Assembly: GCA_963573305.1 (NCBI GenBank)
Contig: OY754331.1
Span: 9,458,868 to 9,522,867 of the forward strand
Length of the DNA stretch: 64,000 bases
Source: Pyrrhosoma nymphula
Taxonomy: Eukaryota; Arthropoda; Insecta; Odonata; Coenagrionidae
Direction: 5' to 3'
This document shows positions 46,806 through 58,915 of this stretch, in pieces; the stretch's first letter is position 1, and every line of letters starts with the position of its first letter. Position numbers and translations under genes: made by a program. The notes under the pieces are model-generated. The model did not search any database and was not told where the DNA came from. It saw only the letters and a list, made by a program, of their open reading frames with translations.

Positions 46806-49342
46806 AATTAAAGGGAAAAGCCCCGAGGGCAATTAAGGAAGGCACTGCCGTCTTGGGAGCGAGATTGGCAGGAGGTGACTCACGTGGGGAGGAGTTAATC
46901 CAAACTCAAGAAACCCGATGGAGTCTTATTTGGAGATTTTTTCAAAATAATAATTGACTCAATATTCGGATACCTTCGTAGACATTTCTTCACATGGGTA
47001 ACTGCAAGTTACGAAGCATGAACTAACTGTATGACAAATAATTAATTTTCTCAAGTTATTTCTTTGTACTAAAGCAGTTGTACTATTCAGTCTAAGAAAT
47101 GATACTCGAGCAAAATAAATCGCTAATTTTTTCCCTTTATTAATAGAGCTACTTGATTATGATTTATGATAGAATAAGACATGTTTCCAATGGCCATTGA
47201 TGGAAATCAGAACATGAAAACTGTTTTCATTTTTTGGGTGTTTTTTTGGCTTTATATTATGAAGATATAAATATTTGCAACTAATATCGACTTCTGGAGA
47301 AAAAAGCTGCAATAAAGACACTTAAATGTATACCGGTAATCTATAATCCACCGTATTTTAACGATAGTTATCAGGTTTTTGTACGTTTTACCAATTAAAC
47401 ACGTTTCTTGTCTATCATCTTCGCTCCTCACTTAAATGAAATTTTCTCGTACGGAAAGGGGTTGTGATTTTTCCTTAGGTTAGCCAACTTAAATTTTCCA
47501 TAGTAATGAATCGTTTGCTAGAGTTCATACAGTGGAGAGGTTTTTCCGTTTTTTTTTTTGCTGGTGAATTTGAGAAGGAAAGCCAATGGTGATATAACCT
47601 ACTCTTGAAAGGAGGGCGTCCGAGGTACAGCACGAATTTCGTTAGCAGTTAGTTATCGTAAGATATGATATCGTATTATAAGACCGTAATTATTAGAAGA
47701 TATTGGCTGCTGTCACTTGAGAGTAGATTTATGCAAATTAAATGTCACCATACATCTTTCCTTTGCCATATACCATGCAGTAATTTCCTAAATCTCTTTG
47801 TAAATATAGCAAAAAACGCGACTGGGACTTTAACGGGATTCATCCCTGAATTATCTTTGTTCAATCTTTAAGCCTGATCTTTAAGGTGGCCTAAAATTTC
47901 CCCTGAAATTTACAAATAAGTCGCTGTGATACACACTTGTATCCTCATGACAATATGCAGATTTTTAAACAGTAATTGATGTGCTCCTCTCTGTATCCGT
48001 AGTGAATTCCGTTTATTAAATTCTTAAAAGAATAAAATTTGAGTCATGAGCTGAAGAGAAAAGCAATATTTGAAAAAGGCAAACATTTGGACATAAAATA
48101 TTTAATTTGATGTATATAAGACACTAAAGTATTTATAATATTCAGTTACATGCATTTTGATAATTGACCACATTTTGCATGCGTAAATTTACAATCATAA
48201 GACCTGGAGAAAACAATCTTGTCCATTAATGCCATACAATCTCCTGACTGCCATATTTTCAGCCTATGAATTACCACGGGATAATTTATGTTATGTATAA
48301 TTAATATTAATTACAAGTAAAAATATTGTGTAGAAAAACGGTCTGATCTGGTGACTTCAACACGTTAGAGTTGGCTACTAAAATGTAGACATCCACATTG
48401 AGGCAATGAAAATTGACTTACACACTTATTGCAGTAAAATGTTGTATAATTTCAAGTCAATTGGTATATGGTATATCCACAAGGAGTAAGTATGAAAAAG
48501 AGCAAGTGAATAAACAATCCGAGTTAAATCTGGAAGCTAACCGTTTAAAAATGTGTACTGAAAGAATATTAATCCCACTTGTACTCCAAAAAAGTCAAAC
48601 CTCTGGCCTTTCTGCAATGTAAAATGTTTTGGTTGAAAGTACTAGAAATGATAGAATGAATCAAAATTGGATTTTCGTTGCCTTTAAAACTTTCCTTTCC
48701 ATTCCCGAGCAGCACTTGGGAAGGTAGTTCACCCGAGTGCACAAAACCCGTGCGCCGCTCGTTCTTACATTGTTTCGTTAACGTTGTCTATTTTGCTCAA
48801 TAGATCCAAAATCAGAGGTGGCACCATTTATATACCACTTGCTTGCAATTTTTTTCCCTTGTTACCACAGAGTCGCCACCAGACGTTTAAATTTAGCTTA
48901 AAAAAACCAGTCGACTAGATCAAGGAGCGTATAGGACCCGCAGAGAGGAAAGCGTGAAACTGTACCTGTGTTACTTAATTATGTATTAATATTTTACGCC
49001 ACTTTTTTCAATGTACAGTTTCCGCTCAGTGGCCTCTGCCACCGTTTCGAAAGTTTGGCCAGTTCCTACTGCAAGCATGATACATCGGCATTGATACTCA
49101 ATTCCGTGTTAGTGCATTTACGGTCATTTACTCATGTGAAATCTGTAAAAATTGCCTCAGGAGCTCTTATAAATATATTGACATGTTAGAAGAAACTTTA
49201 GTGACATTCATTACGATATTTTTAAGCCAGTAACGAATAAAGTGAGTGAAACGCACTGACAATGAGAAAAATGCTAGAAATAATTTGAAAATGTTTTCCC
49301 TTCTTTTACGACCCAGCGGGTCAAGAAAAAAATTGTAATTCG
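46806..49342. other. Gene-free interval
   Basis: AT-rich. Frames of 68-73 codons at 47665, 48413 and 48968 have no recognised domain. Confidence 0.35.
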
Positions 49343-49376
49343 TGACTGCGAGTTAATTAATATTAACTCGCAGTCA
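49343..49376. repeat. Perfect 15-bp inverted repeat with 4-base loop
   Basis: TGACTGCGAGTTAAT, a TAAT spacer, then ATTAACTCGCAGTCA. The arms match at all 15 positions. Function unknown. Confidence 0.8.
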
Positions 49377-52300
49377 TTTGCGTTCAAAACCTAAGAGGAC
49401 AGACTTACGATGATTGTTAGGCTATTTGGTCAGTTGACTTCTGAATAAGGGCACTGTAGTAGATTGCAAGCTGACTTCTCTAATTAAACGATAATTTATG
49501 GAAAGTTTTCTCTTAACTTTGAATGCAAAACTTAGAGAGACGAGATTTTTCAAGAGTCCTTCACTTAAAATAGGCCAAGGTATGGGGTAGGTTTCTTAAG
49601 GTGACGCCAAAAAGACTGAGTGTTGTTAAATAGGAGAAGTACTTAACTAACATTGCCTTATTGAGCACATGTATTCTCATTTTTCACCCAAAGAGATACG
49701 AATATTCTTCTAAAATAATGGCAGTGAGGAAAACGCACTGTTTTTTTGTTTATTTTATTTTCACACGAGGATTATTAGATTTTATTTCCCCTTGAAGATC
49801 AACCAAAGCGCTGAATCTACTTCCGTCCCTTCTTCTGGCCACATCGCTCTCAATTAGCAATCTCTTGGATAATTAACCGCGTGAGGATGAGTCAAGAGTT
49901 TCAGCAAGGCTTCTCGCGGCGTGTGGTTGGCTTGACTGCTCTCCTCTGCCAACCGAAGAGCCAACCCCTAACGGCTGAGCGGCTCCACAGCCAGCTTCTC
50001 CAGTCCAGCCGAGTGGAAAGCGCCTGCGATTCAAAATCTTCAACGAGCATCGCCAAGAGGGAAGACGGGATTATTACGAGGAGAGAGAGAGAGATGTGAA
50101 AGGAGAATGGGGATCTTCTGGATATCAAGGAGAGTTTCCAACATATTTGGGAGCAGGAAGGAACCGAATATTTCCTTCACTAAGTGCTTCAAATTAAACC
50201 TATCTCGTGCATCTTAGTTTTTCTATTCTGCCAGCATCACATAGCAAAAAAGCTAAATGTATCATCAAAGAGAGCCTAATTAAATTGAATAAAAAACTAA
50301 TACTACGAAAACCCTTGTGCCAATTCTGCTAACGGTCCTGTGCAAAAGATAACACCGATGTCCTGTTGGGTAATACATTTACCAAAGTTAAACTGTGTAT
50401 GTGGCCTTGTATGGCAGGTATTATATATTATATTTCTTCAAAAATATAATGAATAATTAATAAATAAAGCAAGGGAAGTATCTTCTACCTTATTTTATAG
50501 AGTAAAATGGGTTAACTTCTGCAAAACATCGCAGGAAAAGGCATATTTTTTATCTTATCAACTTCTACTGAAGATGCACCTACATGCTCATCTGTTTTTA
50601 ATTGAATTGCAGAATATCGTATGGATAAATTACAATGCAATGTTTTTTTATATATATTTATGTAAGTTTGTATGAATATTTGCCTCGAGAATCAAATGTC
50701 GTGCAAATTTCAAATATTGAGGATTACTAAACTGTATTCCCTGCGCAGATAATAGGCTACTTTTCTTGTAAATAATGATCTCCGGTTCGGCCCCAGAGGA
50801 TTCAAAGGATGAAATTTATGTTGCATGTAACATAAAATTTTACTCCTGGCAGGCTTCATTAATTTTGCAAAATTTAATTACCAATAATATAATCATCGCA
50901 AAAACTTGAGATACCTACATATCAGCGAAAAGAAACTTTAATAGAAATTCTCATTCTCATCATTGAATAAAATGGCTGTTATCATCATTGAATAACAATA
51001 ATTTAGGATCAAAATTGGAGGACTTTTGGTAAAAAATGAAAATTTATGGTGAAATGTCTCTATTTAAACAGCCCCATCCCCGTGATGACCAAAGGGACTG
51101 CTGTGTTTGCCTCTGAGATAAAAGTAAGGGAAAATAGTCCTTTAAGAAACAAATTAAAAAAATGGATAACTGGAATCAACAACAAAATGGCATCGTTTAG
51201 TTATGGTTTCGCGGTATCAGTAAATATATCAGAACGTCATAAATAATTTCATGAAAAACATAATTTTTACTGAACCAAATTTCCTTTTTTCATTTGCATA
51301 ATTTGTGTACCGTTTTTGCTGCACGGTTTCCGATTTCTGATTTCGGACCTTATTGATGCTTATTCAAGAGGAATTTTTCCATTCATTGATTGTCCTGTTC
51401 CACTCCTAATCGTTAACTAAGACTTAAAATATCTCATTTGGGTTGAATTTAATCGAGTTAATCGCGATTTTTCTGGATTACTATCAATTGAATTGCTGAT
51501 TAATTAATAGTTCACTACTACATTGCACCAGTGTGTCAATAGTCTTCTCCGTGTGGCCATTGGTAAGCTATTAATATATTGACGTTGCAAATTATCTTTG
51601 AGTGGACATATATTTTCACACTGGTATCATTGCTGCTGTAAGTTATCCATTTTTGTTTGAATATCGAGTCCGTTGCGATCTCAGACACTCAAATTTTGTG
51701 GTCGTTGAGTCTAAAAGGTTGTAAATGGTAATCCTGTTTATCTTAAGTTAAAAAAGTTGTAAACAGTGTGAACAGTATGCGTGTATACAAATAGAAATTG
51801 TTTCTAAGAATACAAAATTATCGCAATACGTGCTGATTAAAACTTCTCCAACATAAATGTTAAAGGTCTACGGTAGTAAACGGTAACAACGTTACTTTTG
51901 TAACTTAAAAATGTTTGAAATGGTAACCCTGTTTGCGAGTAAAGAAAAATATTATTGCATAAATTACAAAATTAATAATAAGTGTGCTGAATATAATTTC
52001 TCCATTTTTATGTTGTAAAAAATGTGTTAATAGGTTACTCAACAACTTTTTTCATAGAATTACGTTCTTTTGATTTACGTGATAATGAAATTAAATGGGA
52101 TTCAACCTTATATATGAACTTATAATAGCTATACTTTACCCAAAATACTCAAAAGTAGATTTTTCATAATCACTGAGACACTGGACCGAAAAAACTGCCA
52201 TATAAATGGAGTTTTACTGTTTTCAAAATAAAAAAATCAGTAAAATATGTATTTTAGTACAATGCATCATTAATTGACAAAACGAGCAGTTTCCAATTAG

Positions 52301-52911
52301 TGAAAAACTAAGATAAGAAATGATACTCAGATTATATTCCACATAAACAGAACTAGAATGTAATTTCTTACTTTTATCGCACTCATTGAGCATCAAAGGG
52401 CATTTCCGCTCGTCATTTATAATATCCTAGTGGGGAGACCATGCAGATGGCATTTATGAACTAATTCATATATGCAGTCCACGAATGAATTGTTCTGAGC
52501 GTGCAACTACAGAACGTTCATTGAGAGTTCAAGTGTGAAATACTCATTTGAGAGTGTTAATAGATCGTTTCCAGTCCACAAAATATTATTCAACTATACT
52601 CCCTGATTGAACATTTTAAGAACAACTTTAAAACAAATGCATTGGAATTTTTTAACGACATTGTTCACTCTACATTCTAGGAATATTCTAACATACCATA
52701 TGAAATGATTCCAAAAATCAATGCCTGCAAGTGATATCGCATTTTTTAATTAGTTAAACTATATCTTTTTAGCGATGAACACTCAACTGTACGCATACCT
52801 CATTCATAAGGGGATGCTCATTTTTTACCGGGGCGTCTCCTACTTCTCTTCCCTTGCTATTTCTCACATTGGATCCATGCAGCAGATGATCGCTTTCGGT
52901 CTACTGTTAAT
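49377..52911. other. Gene-free interval
   Basis: AT-rich except a GC-richer patch at 49875-50110, where 72- and 75-codon frames overlap on opposite strands with no recognised domain. Ends in a short GA repeat near 50082-50094. Confidence 0.35.
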
Positions 52912-52950
52912 ACAAAGCCACCAAGTATGAACAATACTTGGTGGCTTTGT
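52912..52950. repeat. Perfect 17-bp hairpin
   Basis: ACAAAGCCACCAAGTAT, loop GAACA, then ATACTTGGTGGCTTTGT. All 17 pairs match. It is too short for a typical animal microRNA precursor. It could be a small DNA foldback or a structured site. Confidence 0.8.
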
Positions 52951-53625
52951 GAGTTTCCTTTTATTGAAGTGATAACTTCTTTTGGCCCGTTGGGCACTTT
53001 TGGCACGGGGGAAAAAGAGCAAACTCGCGTCACGTACCGTACCGCACTTTTTGCTTCGGCGACGTAGTACCAATACCGCAGTCAAACAGCAGAACCGCTG
53101 TCCTATCAGTGCGCATAACTGTCACCAGATGGTAGGACAAGCGGTAAGTGGGAAAAAGTTCACCGTTTAAATCGCGTACCATATTTCCCTGTTCGTATTC
53201 TTTATCGAATCTTTTAATTCAGAAGTTATTAGTTACTTTAGTTATCATAGGCCAATAGTTTCTTTCCTAGAAATCTGTAGAAATAGTTATGAAATAAGTC
53301 AAATTATTCAATAACGAAAATAACATGCGAGAAAATTATGAAAATGAGGAAATGGTGATTGATGATGTAACGAATGATGAGAAGAATTGTTAATTAGAAT
53401 AATTAAAATAGAAATATAATTAACATAAGAGATACAAATGAGTGTTATATTATTCAGACGCATGTACAACACCTAATTTTCAGATAAATGCCTATTTTGT
53501 CAACAAAAAATAAAATTTACATAAATGGAATGTTCATTTTAAAAAATTATTGTACCTTATTCTCCTTTTTTATTCAGATTAATTTGGTAATTTAAATCTG
53601 TCAAAGAAGTTTTTACTTCCAGCGT
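52951..53625. other. Gene-free interval
   Basis: AT-rich, no recognised feature. Confidence 0.35.
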
Positions 53626-53629
53626 GTGG

Positions 53630-53885
53630 TCCTAAGCACACCCAATTTTTTATTTATTTACAATTTTATTTTGATCTTTGAAAGGCAATAACGGGCAGTC
53701 CGAAATATGGCAGTAAGCCATCGCTATATCTGACACAAAAAATTATCGCGTGAAGAGTGCGATCTCAGTTACGTTATATTAGTCACATAAGAAGTAGAGA
53801 AAAATTACACTCCCGGTCAGCATCAAACACGCGTACCCTGGCATCCTGATCTGACACGCAGCCCACTACACTACCTGTGGTCGAA
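53630..53885 (-). mobile_element. tRNA-like SINE fragment, minus strand
   Basis: On the minus strand the order is CCACAGGTAGTGTAGTGGGC with a box A TAGTGTAGTGG (53863-53873), then about 30 bases, a B-box-like GTGTTTGATGCTGACCGGG, and a body AGTGTAATTTTTCTCTACTT and on. A and B boxes at tRNA-like spacing followed by a non-tRNA body suggest a SINE of a family different from the 19601/46150 one. The B box deviates from GGTTCRANNCC, so the call is tentative. Confidence 0.4.
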
Positions 53886-55795
53886 TCACGAAGAAATCAG
53901 AGTAAAGAGCAATTTGATTTTCAATTTTCAATTTAAAAATAGTTAACCTTATATTGGCAATTCAATGTAGAATGAATTCATTCTTCCTCACGCCAATATT
54001 TGAATGAAGGAGTTTAAGGATCCCTTCCAAGTACAAGCAATTTACGTTCCTTTGGAGTTTATGAGTCTTTGCTTTCTTACCCGTGGAATTCTACATTTCT
54101 GAGAGATTTAAGAGGGCAGGAATCTATCAAATTTGTAGGAATAGGAGATGAGTGAAGTGGGTCAGGGGATACGGCAAAGTACCCCGTTGTTAATAAAATC
54201 TTTAAAAATTCATATTTCATATTCCAGTACCTACTAAACAAGTTACAAAGGGTTTGGTATTACATGAAATATAAAATTGATTTTAGGTTAAAACTCAGTG
54301 TCTGACAGTTGATAGCCCACATTTATAAAAATCTAACAACGTCGGTGATGTCTAGTTTAAATAACACTGAAATGGTAATGTCGAAATATTTTCATAGATT
54401 TTATTTTGACTTGAATTGCCGGCTGTGGGCCTCCGGATTCAGTTGGGTTGTATGGGATCCTGAAATGTGTTGTGGGCGGCTTGTTGAATTTTGTCCCGTT
54501 GTCTTATTTCCATTTTTAACTATTGCTCGGTTTCGAGTGGCTCAGTAATATTGACTTCATATTCACCCTATGTGGCAACATAGGTTTCAATTAATTAATG
54601 CCAGAAAACAGATATTTTGATTGGATAGTATTTTCTCAGACTATCACGATATTTACATTTAAAAAGTAGATCTTATATTTACATTGACGCACGGAAGTGG
54701 CCAGGTATATAACACTTAATTCGAGTACCTTAATTCACATCATTTGGAGTATAGGTGTGTATACGCATATTACAGGTAGACAGTGATAAAAGTAGTATTA
54801 TTCCGATAGGCAGGAGGACATATGACGATTCCAAGACATAAGTAGACTATGGTGGTAGCCTTCGGAAATAAATAAATGTTTATATTTAGGTAGAGATTCA
54901 TCTACGTTGAACTATCTATGTAGTATTCCAATGAATATTCTCTGCACTCTCTATGAGTGCCATTCGACGCTCATTAAATATCCTTCTTGAATCTTCGTTG
55001 ATCGTTTTAATAGTGTTCACTGAACGTCCTTTGAACATCTTTTGGACAATAAATTCCCCACTGGGATCGAGCATAAGGTTATTTATAGCGGTCTAAGCTT
55101 TCCAAAGCGGATATCAAATACTTTAACCATATTTAGTACATATTTTCTCTGTTATTCCGTCGTGCAACAATCGTTTACAAATATCGATATCGATCAACAC
55201 CCCTCATAGTCCTGGCATGGAAAGTGTAGAGTAAACCTGAAAACTATTTGCTCCAAAATTTTACTTCTCTATTAGGTTACGTTAAGCAAATTCTTACGTA
55301 AGGAGACATTTATCATTGAATTACCTCGTGTTTTATCCAATAGTTCAACCCAGCATTTGGTATAACAACTAAACAACCCGCAAATAACTCTACCATTTTT
55401 CTTTATCTCTCTAATCTCTCGAAATTCAAAACATCGTCGCACTATTTCCTGAGGATGTCTCCTGGCGGAAATTATGATTTCCCAATTTTTGTAAGTTCTT
55501 TTATCAATTACACGGGTTATTTATCTTATAAAGGCTACCTAAAAAAATAAATAAATCCAAATACCTCCCCTACTTATTTCATAGACGATCTTCGTAGGTG
55601 ATTCTTCTCATTAACTGCCCAATACATAGTGTCAAGTAGGATGGAGAAAGATTTGATGTTTTCCCAGCGTATGCTGATGTGAAGTCTGCTTGGGTTCTCC
55701 AACGGGTTAATATCTGCATTTCCGCCGAAGTACCTATCACGGCCAAGTCGTTTATCGTCTTCTGGGCTGAACTTCGTGACTGTCAACTAGGCCAA
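53886..55795. other. Gene-free interval
   Basis: AT-rich. A 79-codon frame at 54309-54548 shows no domain. Confidence 0.35.
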
Positions 55796-55842
55796 TATAA
55801 TAAAATAGTATTGGCAATTTTCCACAATATTAACTTTAATTC

Positions 55843-55873
55843 GACCAGTTTCGTTACACTGAATCATCATCAG
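55843..55873 (-). ncRNA. Hammerhead-like core, left arm
   Basis: The minus strand reads CTGATGATGATTCAGTG, then TAACGAAACTGGTC. It keeps CUGAUGA, GAAAC and a GUC-like trinucleotide, the three sequence marks of a hammerhead. Stem II is weak and there is one extra base after CUGAUGA. Confidence 0.35.
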
Positions 55874-55902
55874 GTCTAAGCCCTGGCCTGATGATGACAG
55901 AC

Positions 55903-55933
55903 CTGATGATGACGCAGTGCATTAAAACCGGTC
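55903..55933 (+). ncRNA. Hammerhead-like core, right arm, degraded
   Basis: CTGATGATGACGCAGTGC, then ATTAAAACCGGTC; the G of the GAAA box is replaced by A, so it is likely inactive even if the family is real. Confidence 0.3.
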
Positions 55934-55979
55934 AAATTAAAGTTTATATTGTGAAAACTGCCAATATTATTTTATTATG

Positions 55980-57406
55980 TTATTCCGCGACATCAAGCCT
56001 GAAACAACTTTTCGTATAGGCCAACATACGTCTCTAATGTCTTCATCCAATTTCTAACAGCTGCATTAACTTAAAAAATAATACATTTTTTTTCAAAATG
56101 CTAAATAATAGATGTTACATGAACTTTTCATTAAAATATTCCCAAAATGTTCCATGTAGCTTCCTCCGGCTGCACGGCACAAATCAAGCTGATAATTGTA
56201 CTCTTCCCATGCCTTACACAGCATGCATACTGACAGAGAATCAACCGCTACTACAGCATTTTACATTATTAACTCTACGATGTGCTTATTAAAGAGTAAT
56301 CCTGTTGGGGTTGACTGCCAAACGCCATCATTAAAATTACCAAACTATGGGAATGGCAAGCTATTGGTTTGCGCGTCGTGTCGAGTTTCTCGGTCTGCGC
56401 GTTAGGGAGCGCCAGTCGAATTTGCTCGACTCTACACTCATTGCCAGATGTACTGGGGTGACCTGAGCGCTTTGCAGCACACAAGTATACCGTCTCTGCG
56501 AAAGCGATACACTCTTCTTATGCTCTGAGCAGTAAAAACCGCAGTCCCGAATTATGGTCGGAAATCACGAGCTGCACATTTGAAACAGATTTGCACGAAG
56601 TGAAACCGGAGAACCCAGAACGCTTTCTGTGGTTAGCTCGCCTCACTTGACCCACACCTGACACACCGCTGACGACAGAAACACTGTCAAGAGAGGTCTC
56701 TATAAAGAGCTAATGCTTAATAATATTTTTGGTACAAAGTAGAAATTGTATCGTAAACATAGAAAGCTGGTCCGTTCCTTCAGAGAACGGGTATCGTTTT
56801 GAATCTTGAATAGGCATTAAACAAGAATATTTGTCACCCTTACATGCCCATCGTAGACAAAACTTCTCGTCAAAAACTGTTATACGTTTGGAAATAAACA
56901 TTTTTAAAGTATTGAGAGTAAGTTTTAAAGAGAGAGTAAGTAATCATGAGAAGTCCTCTCAAAACATGTAGAAGTTGTATACTTGTGTGTACTGTGACCT
57001 CTCAATAGCAGAGATAGGCAAATGTTTTGGCCCTTTACTCCATTTTACGATGTCCAACAGTATTAAGTGTTACCAATGAACTAGAGTAGGATAACCATTT
57101 GCATTCATTACGAAGAGTTGGGGAAACATTATTGGATACTTTTTGAGACATAAATTATATTTTCCTGCTATATTCGACACATAATCCGGAGAACAATATG
57201 TTATAAGCATGTGGGTTGAGTGACTGTAGCAAAAAGTAGCAAAACAAGTAGCAAAAGCCACAGTAGGTGCAATACTTTTTTTAAATAAAGAAAAAAAACT
57301 AACTTTGCGGGCTATTAGAGTCACCGTGAAAACCAAAAGTTTTGAAATTTGTTCATGCCGAAAAATGTGGCAACACCCTCACCTCAAAAGCGCTGGGGTA
57401 TCTTAT
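55980..57406. other. Gene-free interval
   Basis: Short frames at 56098-56484 and 57070-57336 (minus) have no recognised domain. Confidence 0.35.
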
Positions 57407-57712
57407 TCAGATGGAGCCTTTAGGAATATATGGTTTTGATGGAGTTTGAAATAACTGATAGGTAGAATACCTCAAGGATTTCAACGCGAGAGAAATATTC
57501 TGGGTGCTGAGACTGTTTGAATAGGGAATAAAAAACTTGAAGTTGGAGGCATGGAGAGATGTCGAGTTCAACCTCATCTCATCCGCGAAGATTGAGGACG
57601 TTGGGGAGTGTGGCCTGAGCTTTGTGAGCGGGGAGACCGGGCCTGGGCGTCTCCTTGAGGTGTCCATCACCATCTCATCTTCTTGCGTCCGCATACTCCG
57701 GTCGAATGGCAT
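57407..57712 (-). CDS. Unrecognised open frame with coding-like base use in its first half
   Basis: The frame starts at ATG 57712, after an in-frame TAG, and runs 101 codons. The first 55 or so codons (MPFDRSMRTQEDEMVMDTSR, then PGPVSPLTKLRPHSPTSSIF and DEMRLNSTSLHASNFK) end mostly in G or C, which is unusual for this AT-rich window. The peptide looks like an unstructured Ser/Pro segment. The second half is AT-rich and less convincing, so a splice site near 57545 is possible. An overlapping plus-strand frame (57537-57977, 146 codons) uses the same GC-rich stretch, so strand cannot be decided by composition alone. No homologue was recognised. Confidence 0.22.
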   Translation of the reverse strand: MPFDRSMRTQEDEMVMDTSRRRPGPVSPLTKLRPHSPTSSIFADEMRLNSTSLHASNFKFFIPYSNSLSTQNISLALKSLRYSTYQLFQTPSKPYIPKGSI

Positions 57713-57719
57713 AAGAGGG

Positions 57720-58719
57720 TCGCGCTACGCCCACCACCCTTGGAGGACATTTCTCATCCTTTTGACAGCAATCCCTTCCCTCCGGTCCATCCCTTCTCCT
57801 TTTCCAAACGCTGTCCCTCGCTTCAACCTCCTCCACGGAGCCTTCATCTTCTCCCCCGTGTCCTGCCTGCCTTATTTTAATATCGAGCCCTACACACGCA
57901 ATGGGGAACCGTCCCCTGCAAGGTTTCTCCGCAAATACGCTACATTATCTCCTCCATGCGTTAAGCCGGGGAGGTAAACATCATCACGAAGCTCCCATAG
58001 AAGGGGTAGTCATGACTGACATGTATCTATTGCGTTTGCCGAAGGCACAGCTTCAAATTACGAGGACTGCCAGTGCGTCGAACGCCAAGACGTACCTAAT
58101 GAGACTGCAGGGCTATCGATCCAATACTGTTAAAACTATAAGCATGAAACAGTTTATCGTAAAACTCTTTATATTCTTTCAGTTCACTCAGACTTATAGC
58201 TTAAATTTTGCATATGGACTTCTGATCTCTCCCCAAATAAGAGAATATGAAGGATATTCAATTTGCTACCAAGATTATTGCTAAACCTCTGATCACTCTA
58301 CGACGAACGAAAGCACGAGAAAAACGCAAGTCTAGCAATGAAAGGAAAAAAAGGAGGAAATATTCCAAGATATATGAACTGGGAAATATACAACATTAGG
58401 ATGAAGGAGATTTAAGCAGAATCCTTGAAAATTATGCCGAATCTTGCAGATAAAAAGGATTCAAGGACAGGAAACAGATAACTCGCGCTAAAGATCATTT
58501 TTCAACTAACGTACCATGATGGAATGTATCGCCTTACAGTAACATGGTGGGGTTCATGGAGTCCGGGCCCTCCAGTATTTATTACTTTAAAAATTGGATC
58601 TAAAGGAGAAAGTTATATTTTTAACAAATACTGTTTTATTCATTTTTTCGTCAGCTTAAATGAATAGTAAAATAAATATATCCTATCTTAATTTTTGGAG
58701 AAGAAAACTATGGGATTTA
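57720..58719. other. Gene-free interval
   Basis: A pyrimidine-rich segment at 57740-57880, then AT-rich sequence. The 127-codon frame at 57901-58284 has no recognised domain. Confidence 0.3.
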
Positions 58720-58766
58720 TGCGTGAAGGTTTCTCGGGTTTCAAACCGGGTAAGATTTTTTAAGTT

Positions 58767-58804
58767 GATCAACGTTTCGATGGTTGACTCAGCCATCGTC
58801 ATCA
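58767..58804 (-). ncRNA. Hammerhead-like core, left arm (best preserved)
   Basis: The minus strand reads CTGATGA, C, GATGG, loop CTGAGTCAA, CCATC, GAAAC, then GTTGATC. The stem of five pairs is perfect and both conserved boxes are intact; AUC could serve as the cleavage triplet. The single extra base before stem II departs from the textbook core. Confidence 0.4.
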
Positions 58805-58829
58805 GGATAACCTCCTGACCATTGTTATC

Positions 58830-58868
58830 CTGATGACGATGGCTGAGTAAACCATTGAAATGTTGATC
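58830..58868 (+). ncRNA. Hammerhead-like core, right arm
   Basis: CTGATGACGATGGCTGAG, then TAAACCATTGAAATGTTGATC. One stem pair has become G-T and GAAAC is GAAAT. Confidence 0.35.
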
Positions 58869-58915
58869 AATTAAAAAAATCTTATCCGGTGTGAATCCCG
58901 AGAAACCGTCACGTA

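Larger units (their letters stand above)
55796..55979. mobile_element. Foldback with hammerhead-like cores in both arms
   Basis: The left arm ATAATAAAATAGTATTGGCA ... AACTTTAATTCGACCAG pairs with the right arm ... GTCAAATTAAAGTTTATATT ... TGCCAATATTATTTTATTAT. Each arm contains the order CTGATGA, T, short stem-loop, then GAAACTGGTC (left arm, minus strand) or AAAACCGGTC (right arm, plus strand). A third partial CTGATGATGAC lies at 55888-55898 in the spacer. Non-coding. Confidence 0.65.
58720..58915. mobile_element. Foldback with hammerhead-like cores in both arms
   Basis: The left arm (58720-58811, GCGTGAAGGTTTCTCGGG ... GCCATCGTCATCAGGATAAC) pairs with the right arm (58823-58915, GTTATCCTGATGACGATGGC ... 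CCCGAGAAACCGTCACG). Each arm holds CTGATGA, one C, a stem GATGG/CCATC around a 9-10 base loop, GAAAC or GAAAT, and GTTGATC. The layout matches 55796-55979 and 16262-16296 although the sequences differ. Confidence 0.65.
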
